From the NCBI GenBank assembly GCA_030841245.1, contig JAVEDG010000023.1, positions 1-9,145 of the forward strand: a stretch of 9,145 nucleotides of DNA. The letters are read 5' to 3'. This document shows positions 1 through 7,406 of this stretch, in pieces; position 1 is the first letter of the stretch; the number at the start of each line of letters is the position of its first letter. The stretch comes from Actinomycetota bacterium (GTDB lineage: Bacteria; Actinomycetota; Actinomycetes; JACCUZ01). The translations under genes were made by a program, and so were the position numbers. The notes below the pieces were generated by a model. The model saw only the letters and a program-made list of their open reading frames with translations, was not told the DNA's origin and ran no database searches.

Positions 1-425
1 ATCGTCACGACGTCGATCCCGGCGTCGGCAAGCACGTCCAGCGCGATCGGGGACGTCCGGAAGGCGTAGTCCATGTGCAGCCGGGTGCCACGCGAGGTGA
101 TGGACGTCTCGAGGTTCGCCATCGCGACGTCGGCCCGGCGCAGTGTCCGGGCGATCCGGCCGAGCGCCCCCCGCGGGTGGTCGAGCAGGGGCGTGATCGG
201 CCACTCGAAGTGGACGTCGCCGGCGAACGCGAGGGTGAGCGTCCCTTGCCGGCGGACCTGGACTGCCGGGATGTCGACGGCGTTCGTGGCGCGCTCCTCC
301 TTCACGACCGGCGACGTCCCGCCGCCGGCGGCCGGCGTGGCACAGGCCGCGAGCGGGGCGGCGAGGGCGACGAGCGCTGCGGCAGCGAGCCCGGGCAGGG
401 ACCGAGAGGTTCGGCGATCAGTCAT
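1..425 (-). CDS. CapA-family (PGA_cap) lipoprotein, 5' part only
   Basis: Reading the minus strand from the ATG at 425-423 gives 141 codons with no stop before the window edge, so the 3' end is missing. The start MTDRRTSRSLPG leads into an Ala/Leu-rich hydrophobic stretch ending in PLAAC, a good lipobox (Cys about residue 28), so the protein is probably a lipid-anchored surface protein. After a short linker come LTLAFAGDVHFE (about residues 63-74), then ADVAMANLETSIT and YAFRTSPIALDVLADAGIDVVT. This GDVHF / NLET / FR.SP..LDVL.DAGIDVV order is the N-terminal signature of the CapA/PgsA metallophosphoesterase-like family. CapA takes part in poly-gamma-glutamate capsule synthesis in Bacillus; the role of actinobacterial lipoprotein members is mostly unknown, so no substrate is claimed. 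The AGGAG before the ATG is only 1 nt away, which is unusually close. An in-frame GTG at 527-525 is possible but would put 34 residues before the signal peptide. The gene is divergent from the SARP regulator. Confidence 0.88.
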   Translation of the reverse strand, partial: MTDRRTSRSLPGLAAAALVALAAPLAACATPAAGGGTSPVVKEERATNAVDIPAVQVRRQGTLTLAFAGDVHFEWPITPLLDHPRGALGRIARTLRRADVAMANLETSITSRGTRLHMDYAFRTSPIALDVLADAGIDVVT

Positions 426-445
426 GCTCCTGTCGTGCGCGCACC

Positions 446-496
446 CGGTATCGGGTCGTCGCCGGACCGGTATCAGCCGGGTATCGACGCGGTTGA
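446..496 (+). promoter_or_regulatory. Candidate SARP operator: heptamer direct repeats on an 11-bp period
   Basis: The heptamer CGGTATC occurs at 446-452 and again at 468-474. GGGTATC follows at 479-485 and a degenerate CGGTTGA at 490-496. The starts are therefore 22, 11 and 11 bp apart, one or two helical turns, so all copies lie on one face of the DNA. SARP regulators (AfsR, ActII-ORF4, DnrI) are known to bind heptameric direct repeats with this spacing near the -35 region. The array lies in the 102-bp gap between the capA-like gene and the SARP gene, 21-71 bp upstream of the capA-like start. The last copy overlaps the candidate -35 box of the SARP gene. Autoregulation or control of capA is inference; which promoter it serves is not shown. 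Confidence 0.55.
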
Positions 497-521
497 CGGC
501 CCACGCGTGTGGTCCGACAGT
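493..521 (+). promoter_or_regulatory. Candidate promoter of the SARP regulator, leaderless
   Basis: TTGACG at 493-498 is a 5/6 match to the sigma-70-type -35 box. At 17-bp spacing comes GACAGT (516-521), a weak -10 that keeps the A2 and the final T of the actinobacterial TAnnnT pattern. The expected start point, about 7 nt further on, falls on the A of the ATG at 528. That fits the absence of any Shine-Dalgarno sequence before this ATG and suggests a leaderless mRNA. The spacer contains the perfect 8-bp palindrome CACGCGTG at 502-509, a possible further protein site. The -10 is poor, so this remains tentative. Confidence 0.38.
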
Positions 522-527
522 CGGCAC

Positions 528-3500
528 ATGGGCATCGCCGTGCTGGGACCGTTGCGGCTGGACGGGCAGCTCAACCACCTGAGCCCGCGCGACCGCGTGG
601 TGCTCTCGGCGATGGTCGTGCGGGGCGGCGAGCCGACGTCGGCCGAGACGCTGGCCCAGGCGCTGTGGGGCGAGGCGCTGCCGGCCTCGTGGGCCAAGGT
701 CGTGCAGGGCTGCGTGGCCCGGCTGCGCAAGCGGCTCGGCGCTGCCGCCATCGAGTCGGGCCCGTGGGGCTACCGGCTCGCTCTGACCGGGGACGAGGTG
801 GACAGCCGTCGCTTCGAGCGGCTGCTGACCCAGGCGCGGGAGGTGCTCGACTCCGGTGACGCGGCGCGGGCCGCGCACCTCGCCGGCGAGGCCCTCGGCC
901 TGTGGCGGGGCGGCGCGCTCGGCGATGTGGAGGAGTGGGAGCCGGGCCGGGTCGAGGCACTGCGGCTCGAGGGGCTGCGTCAGGACGCAGAGGAGCTGCT
1001 GGTCGAGGCGGAGATTCGCGCCGGGCGGGCTGCGACGGTCCTCGACAAGGCCCGGCTGCTGGTCGCCCAGGCACCGTTCCGGGAGCGACGATGGGCGCTG
1101 CTCGCCCGGGCGCTCAACCAGGTCGGCCGCCAGGCGGACGCCCTGCAGACCGTCAACCGGGCGCGCTCGATGCTGGTCGACGAGCTCGGGCTGGACCCCG
1201 GCCCCGAGCTGACCGAGCTCGAGGTGCTGCTGCTGCGCCAGGACCGCACGCTGACCGCGCCGTCCAGCCGCCGCGTGAGCCCGGTCTGCCCCTACCCCGG
1301 GCTGCTCGCCTATGGCACGGACGACGCCGACACCTACTTCGGCCGGGAACGCGACGTCCAGGCCTGCCTGCGCCGGCTTCGCGACAGCGGTGTTCTCGCC
1401 GTGGTCGGGCCTTCCGGGCTCGGCAAGTCCTCGCTCGTGCGGGCCGGCGTCGCCGCCTCGCTGCTGCGCGCGGGGCGGCCACTGCTGGTGACGACACCCG
1501 GGTCACGGCCGCTCGACACGCTGGCCGGGCTCTCGCCCCGCCAGACCCTGGTCGTCGACCAGGCCGAAGAGGTCGTCACACTCTGCACCGACCCGCGGCT
1601 GCGGGCGGCGTACCTGGCGGCGCTCGCCGGGCATGTCAGCGCCGGCGGACCGCTCGTCCTGTCTCTTCGGTCGGACCACCTCGGCGACCTCGCGCCGTAC
1701 CCCGAGATCACGCGCGTCATCGAGGAGGGGCTCTACCTGGTCGCCCCGATGAGCGAGCCGGACCTGCGGTCGGCGATCGAGGGTCCGGCCCGGCGTGCCG
1801 GTCTGCGCCTCGAGCCAGGACTCGCCGACCTGCTCGTCCGGGAGGTGGAGGGCGAGCCGGCGGCGCTGCCGATGCTCTCGCACGTCCTGCGCGAGACGTG
1901 GCTGCGCCGGGAAGGTCCCACGCTCACGGTGGCCGGCTACCGCGCTACCGGAGGCATCCGCCACGCGGTCGCCCAGTCGGCGGAGGATCTCTACGAGGCG
2001 ATGGACGAGACGAGGCGCCGGCTGCTGCGCGGGCTGCTGCTGCGACTGGTGGCCTCCAGCGACGACGGCGGGGCGGTGCCCGCCAGGCTCGCCAGGACCA
2101 AGGTCGCCGCCGACGCGGCGTACGTCGAGCTCGTCGAACGGCTCGTCGACGCCCGGCTGGTGACCATCGACGAGGAGACCGTGCAGATCGCCCACGAGGC
2201 CCTCGTGCAGGTCTGGCCCCGGTTCCGCGGCTGGCTCGACGACGACGTCGAGGGGCAGCGGCTCTTCCGTCACCTGGCCGGTGCTGCCGACGCCTGGGAC
2301 GCGATGGGCCGACCCGACAGCGAGCTCTACCGAGGTGCACGGCTGTCCCGCGTGCTCGAGTGGCGCGACCGCACGGCGCCCGACCTCGACGAGGTCGAGA
2401 CGGAGTTCCTGGCCGCGTCCGAGGCGCTCTCGGAGTCCGAGCTGCGCTCCGCCGAGGCGCGGGTGCGCCGCGAGCGGCGTACCAACCGCCGGCTGCGCGG
2501 GTCGCTGGCCGGCCTCGGCGTGCTCCTCGTACTCGCGCTTGTGGCCGGTGTGCTCGCGGTGGACTCCGCGCACCAGGCAGGGCGAGAGCGCAACCGGGCC
2601 GAGCGGGCGGCCAACCTGGCGGATGCCGGCCGCGCCGGCGCCCAGTCGGAGGTGAACGAGAGCGTCGCCACGGCGCTGCTGCTGTCCGTGGCGGCGCTCC
2701 AGGTGGACCACGGGAGCCAGGCGTGGGACAACCTCGGATCGGCCCTGACCAGGGCGGGGGCGCTGAGCCGGGTCCGCGACATCGGCACGTTCCCCGTGTG
2801 GCTGACGGCGAGCCGCAGGGCCGGGCTCGTGGCGACGAGCAGCCCCGGGAAGGGCGTCCAGCTCTTCGACTCGGCCACTCTGGAACCGGTCCCGTTCGCC
2901 GACAACACGCCCAGCAGCGTCATCGAGTTCTCTCCGGACGGCCGTCAGCTCGCGACGGCGGTCAACCAGTGGACCGGAAACGCGGAACCGCGGATCGACG
3001 ACCGGCCGGTCCGGCTGTACGACGTGCCGAGCGGTCGGATGTCCGAGCGACAGCCGGGGGGTCTGCCGCCGAACAGCTCCGTCGAGTACGCCATGAAGTT
3101 CAGCCGCGACGGCAGCCGCCTCACGGCAGTCGTGCAGCACTACCGCGGCTTCGCGCGATGGTCCCCGAACGGTCGGGCAACGGTCTGGGACGTCGCCGAG
3201 CCGTCCCGGCCGGTGTTCCGGGCACCGGTTCCGGAGTACGCCGTCGTCGCACTCAGCCCCGATGGCGACCGGTTGTTCGTGGCGATGCAAGCACCACGTC
3301 CCCTGCGCGTCTACGACGTCGACTCGCGGCGCCTACTGCACTGGACGAACGACGAGGATCTCGCCCGCGAGGGGACGTCCGCCATCGAGGTGAGCCCGGA
3401 CGGGCAGACGCTGGCGGTCGCAGTCGGCGAGCAGGTCCTGAGGTACGACGCGTCGACGCTTCGCCGACGCGGGGCGGCGCTGCACGGCCACACGGCGACG

Positions 3501-4760
3501 GTCTCGACCCTGCGCTACTCCGGCGACGGCCGGTTGCTGGTCTCGGCCTCGGAGGACCGCAGCGCAGTCGTCTGGGACGCGGCCGCGGGACATGCCCTGC
3601 ACCGCTTCGTCGGCGACGCCTCAGCACTGAACGGCACGGCGTTCGGCTCCGGGACACGCTTGTTCACGGTCGGTGGCCAGGGCCACCTCTCGGCCTGGGA
3701 CTTCGCCGGAGGCGACCGGCTGCTGACCCTGGGCGAGAACGCCGAGGCCGGCGTCGACGCCCCGTACTTCCTGACGCTGCCGGCGCCCGACGGCCACACC
3801 GTCGCTTCGCTGAGGTCCGGCCGCCTCTGGTTCGAGGACACCCGCACCGGGCGACGGGTCACCGGTCCGGACGCGGTGCTGCCGGCGCGCCAGCTCGGCA
3901 CCGTGCCGCCGGACGCCGCTCAACAGTTCGCCTGGTCCCCCGACTCACGCACGCTGCTCTCGGGCGGCACCGACGGCGTGCTGCGGAAGTGGGACCCGCG
4001 ATCCGGAAGGCTCCTGGGGAGCGCGGCATTTCCGGCCGGGACCGACCTGCTTCCAGCCTTCGGTGGTGACAGTGACAGCGCGTATGTCCAAGGGTTCAGC
4101 TCGGAGCTCGTGAAGGTCAAGCTGCCATCGATGCGCGCGGTGCACACACGCACCTACCTGGGCCTCGACGTCTACGACCTGCTCGTCAGTCACGACAACG
4201 CCGTGGTGGTCTCGCTCGAGGGTGACGGCTCGTTCCAGTGGCTCCGTCCTGGGCTCGACGAGCTACCCACGGACACGCGGCACGAGCTCATCGCGGCGGA
4301 GGGACCACCAGGCGCGCTGTCTGCGGACGGCTCCCGTCTTGCGGCCATCGACAGCCACGGTGACATGCGCTTGTTCGACGTCCGCAGCTTCGAGCCGAGC
4401 GGCAACGACACGACGCCCACTCTGGAGAGCGGCCTGGTCTATGCACCTGACGGCAGCCAGGTGGCCGCCGTGCAGCCCGGCCGGATCAGGCTCTGGGACG
4501 GTCGTACCGGCGACTACCAGGCCAGCCTGCCGCTGCCCAGCCTGACGTCCCAGGTCTCGATCGCCTACCTGCCGGACAGCAGTGGTCTGCTCGTCGCCGG
4601 CACCAACGGGAGCACGTGGACGGTGGACACCCGGACCTCGCGCTGGGTGGACCGCGCCTGTGCGATCGGCGGTCGCAACCTCACCCGGTCGGAGTGGCGG
4701 GAGTACTTCCCCAACCGCGACTACCGGGTCACCTGCCCGGAGTGGCCTGCTCGCTTCTGA
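528..4760 (+). CDS. SARP/BTAD - nSTAND1 NTPase - TM - WD40 transcriptional regulator (1410 aa)
   Basis: Large AfsR-type regulator. Residues 1-90 (MGIAVLGPLRLDG to GYRL) form the OmpR-like winged helix of SARPs. Residues 93-240 are the BTAD helical repeat, including FERLL, LWRGG and DELGLDPGPEL (218-228). CPYPGL (254-259) and FGRE (271-274) open an nSTAND1 module with Walker A GPSGLGKSS (294-302, K300), Walker B TLVVDQAEEV (340-349), sensor-like LRSD (380-383), GEPAALPML (442-450) and HEALVQVWPR (556-565). A basic stretch (RRERRTNRR) precedes one hydrophobic helix, about 659-677. The rest, about 765-1375, is WD40 repeats (S.DG...L.S...D....WD), nine or more visible, perhaps two propellers. By the positive-inside rule the N-terminal part is cytoplasmic and the WD40 part outside; this is inference. 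After the helix the only cysteines are C1378 and C1403, in the tail. The frame is open back to 75, but the ATG at 528 is chosen because the SARP fold starts there and the upstream part overlaps capA. Targets and signal are unknown. Confidence 0.93.
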   Translation: MGIAVLGPLRLDGQLNHLSPRDRVVLSAMVVRGGEPTSAETLAQALWGEALPASWAKVVQGCVARLRKRLGAAAIESGPWGYRLALTGDEVDSRRFERLLTQAREVLDSGDAARAAHLAGEALGLWRGGALGDVEEWEPGRVEALRLEGLRQDAEELLVEAEIRAGRAATVLDKARLLVAQAPFRERRWALLARALNQVGRQADALQTVNRARSMLVDELGLDPGPELTELEVLLLRQDRTLTAPSSRRVSPVCPYPGLLAYGTDDADTYFGRERDVQACLRRLRDSGVLAVVGPSGLGKSSLVRAGVAASLLRAGRPLLVTTPGSRPLDTLAGLSPRQTLVVDQAEEVVTLCTDPRLRAAYLAALAGHVSAGGPLVLSLRSDHLGDLAPYPEITRVIEEGLYLVAPMSEPDLRSAIEGPARRAGLRLEPGLADLLVREVEGEPAALPMLSHVLRETWLRREGPTLTVAGYRATGGIRHAVAQSAEDLYEAMDETRRRLLRGLLLRLVASSDDGGAVPARLARTKVAADAAYVELVERLVDARLVTIDEETVQIAHEALVQVWPRFRGWLDDDVEGQRLFRHLAGAADAWDAMGRPDSELYRGARLSRVLEWRDRTAPDLDEVETEFLAASEALSESELRSAEARVRRERRTNRRLRGSLAGLGVLLVLALVAGVLAVDSAHQAGRERNRAERAANLADAGRAGAQSEVNESVATALLLSVAALQVDHGSQAWDNLGSALTRAGALSRVRDIGTFPVWLTASRRAGLVATSSPGKGVQLFDSATLEPVPFADNTPSSVIEFSPDGRQLATAVNQWTGNAEPRIDDRPVRLYDVPSGRMSERQPGGLPPNSSVEYAMKFSRDGSRLTAVVQHYRGFARWSPNGRATVWDVAEPSRPVFRAPVPEYAVVALSPDGDRLFVAMQAPRPLRVYDVDSRRLLHWTNDEDLAREGTSAIEVSPDGQTLAVAVGEQVLRYDASTLRRRGAALHGHTATVSTLRYSGDGRLLVSASEDRSAVVWDAAAGHALHRFVGDASALNGTAFGSGTRLFTVGGQGHLSAWDFAGGDRLLTLGENAEAGVDAPYFLTLPAPDGHTVASLRSGRLWFEDTRTGRRVTGPDAVLPARQLGTVPPDAAQQFAWSPDSRTLLSGGTDGVLRKWDPRSGRLLGSAAFPAGTDLLPAFGGDSDSAYVQGFSSELVKVKLPSMRAVHTRTYLGLDVYDLLVSHDNAVVVSLEGDGSFQWLRPGLDELPTDTRHELIAAEGPPGALSADGSRLAAIDSHGDMRLFDVRSFEPSGNDTTPTLESGLVYAPDGSQVAAVQPGRIRLWDGRTGDYQASLPLPSLTSQVSIAYLPDSSGLLVAGTNGSTWTVDTRTSRWVDRACAIGGRNLTRSEWREYFPNRDYRVTCPEWPARF

Positions 4761-4842
4761 CCGACCGTCCACCACCCAGAGGTACGACGTTGAGGCAGAG
4801 ACGGCCGACCTCGAGCGACGCGGCTGGCACGATGGCCGTCAC
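4761..4842 (+). other. Spacer between SARP gene and helicase gene
   Basis: This 82-bp gap follows the SARP stop codon. I see no convincing terminator and no Shine-Dalgarno sequence before the helicase ATG. TTGAGG at 4790-4795 resembles a -35 box but has no matching -10 at normal spacing. CACGAT at 4828-4833 keeps the A2 and last T of a -10 and would give a very short leader, but lacks a clear -35. Whether the helicase has its own promoter or is read through from the SARP gene cannot be decided here. Confidence 0.5.
4800..4840. repeat. 7-bp inverted repeat just before the helicase start
   Basis: GACGGCC at 4800-4806 is the exact reverse complement of GGCCGTC at 4834-4840, with 27 bases between. 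The right arm ends 2 nt before the helicase ATG, so the pair could be a protein-binding site or an mRNA hairpin occluding the start. With arms of this length in GC-rich DNA, chance is a real alternative. Confidence 0.3.
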
Positions 4843-7389
4843 ATGTCTCTTCTCGACGATGCCCCCCACGGGACCGGCCCTGGCCTCGACGGCGCCGACC
4901 CGGACTCGCTCTACGACGCCTTCGCCGGCTGGGCCTCGGCACAGGGCCTCGACCTGTACCCCGCTCAGTCCGAGGCGCTGATCGAGCTCGTGTCGGGCAG
5001 CAACGTCATCCTCGCCACGCCGACAGGGTCCGGGAAGAGCCTGGTCGCGGCCGGCGCGCAGTTCGCCGCCTTCGCACAGGGCCGTCGCTCCTTCTACACC
5101 GCGCCGATCAAGGCGCTCGTCTCGGAGAAATTCTTCGACCTATGCCGGATCTTCGGCGCGGCCAACGTCGGCATGCTGACCGGCGACGCTGCCGTGAACG
5201 CCGACGCTCCGATCCTCACCGGCACTGCTGAGGTGCTGGCCAACCAGGCCCTCCGGGAGGGCGCCACCGCCGAGGTCGGCCTCGTCGTCATGGACGAGTT
5301 CCACTTCTACTCCGACCCCGACCGCGGCTGGGCCTGGCAGGTGCCGCTCATCGAGCTGCCGCAGGCGCAGTTCCTGCTCATGTCGGCGACCCTCGGCGAC
5401 ATGAGCCGGTTCCAGGACGATCTCACCCGGCGTACCGGACGAGCAACGGCGATCGTGGCGTCCGCCGAACGGCCCGTCCCGCTCACCTACGACTACGTCA
5501 TCACTCCCGTGCACGAGACGTTGGAGACGCTGCTGCACGACGGCAAGGCACCGGTGTACGTCGTGCACTTCACCCAGCTGGCCGCGCTCGAACGCGCTCA
5601 GGCCCTGATGAGCGTCAACGTGTGCACCCGCGAGGAGAAGGACGCGATCGGCGCGCTGATCGGCGCGTTCCGGTTCCGGGCAGGGTTCGGCAAGACCCTG
5701 TCCCGGCTGGTCCGCCACGGCATCGGTGTGCACCACGCCGGGATGCTGCCCCGCTACCGCCGCCTGGTCGAGACCCTTGCCCAGGCCGGGCTGCTCAAGG
5801 TCGTCTGCGGCACCGACACGCTCGGCGTCGGCATCAACGTGCCGATCCGGACTGTCCTCATCACTGCGCTGAGCAAGTACGACGGGCAGCGCAACCGGCA
5901 CCTCACGGTGCGCGAGTTCCACCAGGTCGCCGGTCGGGCCGGGCGCGCGGGCTTCGACACCGAGGGGGCCGTCGTCGTCGAGGCGCCGGAGCATGTCATC
6001 GAGAACGAGAAGGCGGTCACCAAGGCCGGCGACGACCCCAAGAAGCGGCGCAAGCTGGTCAAGCGCAAGCCGCCGGAGGGCTTCGTGTCGTGGGGCCAGC
6101 CGACGTACGAGCGACTGGTGAGCTCACCGCCGGAGCCGCTCACCTCCAGCTTCCGCGTCAGCCACTCGATGCTGCTCAACGTCATCGCCCGGCCGGGCGA
6201 CCCGTTCGAGGCGATGCGTCACCTGCTGCTGACCAACGACGACGACGAGACGACCCGGCGCCGGCACGTCCGTCAGGCGATCGGCATCTACCGCGCCCTG
6301 CGGGCCGGCGGCGTCGTCGAGCGGTTGCCGGAGCCCGAGCCGTCCGGGCGGCAGGTGCGGCTGACCGTCGACCTGCAGCCGGACTTCGCTCTGAACCAGC
6401 CGCTCTCACCGTTCGCCGTGGCCGCGCTCGACCTGCTCGACCGCGAGTCCCCGGCGTACGCCCTCGACGTGCTGTCCGTGCTCGAGTCCACCCTGGAGAA
6501 CCCCCGACCCGTCATCACCGCACAGCGGTCCAAGGCGCGCGGCGAGGCGGTCGCGGCGATGAAGGCCGAGGGCATCGAGTACGACGAGCGGATGGAGCTG
6601 CTCGAGGGCGTCGGCCACCCGCAGCCGCTGGCCGAGCTGCTCTTCCACGCGTTCGACTCCTATGCGAGCGGACACCCGTGGGTGCACGACTACGAGCTGC
6701 GCCCCAAGTCGGTCGCCCGCGACATGTACGAGCGGGCGATGAGCTTCACCGAGTACGTCGCGTTCTACACGCTCGCCCGCTCCGAAGGGCTCGTGCTGCG
6801 CTACCTCGCCGACGCCTACAAGGCGCTGCGCCAGACCGTGCCGGAGTCCGTGCGCACCGAGGACCTGACCGACCTGACCGAATGGCTCGGCGAGCTGGTC
6901 CGCCAGGTCGACTCCAGCCTGCTCGACGAGTGGGAGCGGCTGACCTCCCCCGAGGTCATCGAGGCGGAAGGGGTCCGGCTGCGCGACGAACGCCCACCGG
7001 CCGTCACGGACAACCCTCGCGCCTTCCGGGTGCTGGTGCGCAACGCGCTCTTCCGGCGGGTCGAGCTGGCGTCACTGCGTCGCTACGACCAGCTCGGCGA
7101 GCTGGACGGCGAGGACGGCTGGGAGGCCGACGCATGGGCCGAGGCGATGGACGACTACTACGGCGAGCACGACGAGCTCGCGACCGGCGGCGACGCCCGC
7201 GGCCCGGCGCTCTTCGTCGTCGACGAGCAGCCCGGCCGCTGGGTGGTCCGCCAGATCTTCGACGACCCCGCCGGTGACCACGACTGGGGCATCAGCGCCA
7301 TCGTCGACCTCGCCGCCTCCGACGAGGCCGGCGAGGCGGTCATCGCCGTCACCGACGTCAACCGCCTCGACGGCCTGGTCACCACCTGA
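4843..7389 (+). CDS. Ski2-like DEAD/DEAH-box helicase with DUF3516-type C-terminal region (848 aa)
   Basis: Predicted ATP-dependent superfamily 2 helicase, probably acting on RNA in the cytoplasm. Visible motifs in order are LYPAQSEAL (Q-like region), motif I ATPTGSGKS (58-66, K65), motif Ia TAPIKALVSEKF (from 86), motif II DEFH (151-154), motif III SAT (181-183), GIGVHHAGMLPRYR, motif V GTDTLGVGIN (323-332) and motif VI HQVAGRAGRAG (360-370). The HHAGMLP and GRAGRAG pair is typical of Ski2/HelY-like enzymes. The second half (from about residue 385: PKKRRKLVKRKPPEGFVSWG, TSSFRVSHSMLLNVIARPGD, RDMYERAMSFTEYVAFY, VRQVDSSLLDEWE, and HDWGI..IVDLAASDEAGEA near the end) matches the actinobacterial DUF3516 helicases as I remember them, at a normal full length of about 830-850 aa. 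All catalytic motifs look intact. The ATG at 4843 is chosen because family similarity starts there; the frame is open further upstream but overlaps the SARP gene. No Shine-Dalgarno sequence is visible. The cellular role is not well defined. Confidence 0.93.
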   Translation: MSLLDDAPHGTGPGLDGADPDSLYDAFAGWASAQGLDLYPAQSEALIELVSGSNVILATPTGSGKSLVAAGAQFAAFAQGRRSFYTAPIKALVSEKFFDLCRIFGAANVGMLTGDAAVNADAPILTGTAEVLANQALREGATAEVGLVVMDEFHFYSDPDRGWAWQVPLIELPQAQFLLMSATLGDMSRFQDDLTRRTGRATAIVASAERPVPLTYDYVITPVHETLETLLHDGKAPVYVVHFTQLAALERAQALMSVNVCTREEKDAIGALIGAFRFRAGFGKTLSRLVRHGIGVHHAGMLPRYRRLVETLAQAGLLKVVCGTDTLGVGINVPIRTVLITALSKYDGQRNRHLTVREFHQVAGRAGRAGFDTEGAVVVEAPEHVIENEKAVTKAGDDPKKRRKLVKRKPPEGFVSWGQPTYERLVSSPPEPLTSSFRVSHSMLLNVIARPGDPFEAMRHLLLTNDDDETTRRRHVRQAIGIYRALRAGGVVERLPEPEPSGRQVRLTVDLQPDFALNQPLSPFAVAALDLLDRESPAYALDVLSVLESTLENPRPVITAQRSKARGEAVAAMKAEGIEYDERMELLEGVGHPQPLAELLFHAFDSYASGHPWVHDYELRPKSVARDMYERAMSFTEYVAFYTLARSEGLVLRYLADAYKALRQTVPESVRTEDLTDLTEWLGELVRQVDSSLLDEWERLTSPEVIEAEGVRLRDERPPAVTDNPRAFRVLVRNALFRRVELASLRRYDQLGELDGEDGWEADAWAEAMDDYYGEHDELATGGDARGPALFVVDEQPGRWVVRQIFDDPAGDHDWGISAIVDLAASDEAGEAVIAVTDVNRLDGLVTT

Positions 7390-7406
7390 GTGACCTCACC
7401 GGTGGT
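7381..7406 (+). terminator. Hairpin overlapping the helicase stop codon, candidate terminator
   Basis: ACCACC (7381-7386) pairs with GGTGGT (7401-7406), and TGAG (7387-7390) pairs with CTCA (7395-7398), around a TGAC loop with a two-base CC bulge. This gives a 10-bp stem that includes the TGA stop at 7387-7389. No T-rich tract follows, as is common for actinobacterial hairpin terminators. It sits at the junction with a convergent gene, where a terminator is expected. Function is inferred. Confidence 0.42.

Noticed and set aside
75..527. In-frame extension of the SARP gene by 151 codons upstream of the chosen ATG
   Set aside because: The extension lies antisense to the clear CapA-family coding sequence, is Arg/Gly/Pro-rich low-quality translation, and contains the promoter and repeats. 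The SARP fold begins exactly at the ATG at 528.
1503..3290. Long minus-strand open frame (about 595 codons) inside the SARP gene
   Set aside because: Its His/Arg/Gly-rich translation resembles no protein and mirrors the codon bias of the real gene. It is a high-GC shadow frame.
3478..3580. WD40 repeats considered as DNA-level tandem repeats
   Set aside because: The repeats are visible only at protein level and are diverged in nucleotide sequence, so there is no recent tandem duplication to report.
902..4069. Very long plus-strand open frame (about 1055 codons) in another phase of the SARP gene
   Set aside because: The translation is Arg/Gly/Ala/Pro repetitive, without domains, whereas the chosen frame carries SARP, STAND and WD40 motifs throughout.
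5622..7277. Alternative plus-strand frame of about 551 codons within the helicase
   Set aside because: Low-complexity Arg/Ala/Pro translation overlapping the helicase frame with intact motifs; no start signals.
528..7389. STAND protein plus helicase read as an anti-phage defence island
   Set aside because: The STAND module is fused to a SARP DNA-binding domain and WD40 rather than to an effector such as a nuclease or protease, and the helicase belongs to a family that looks like ordinary actinobacterial housekeeping. No mobile-element signs were seen.
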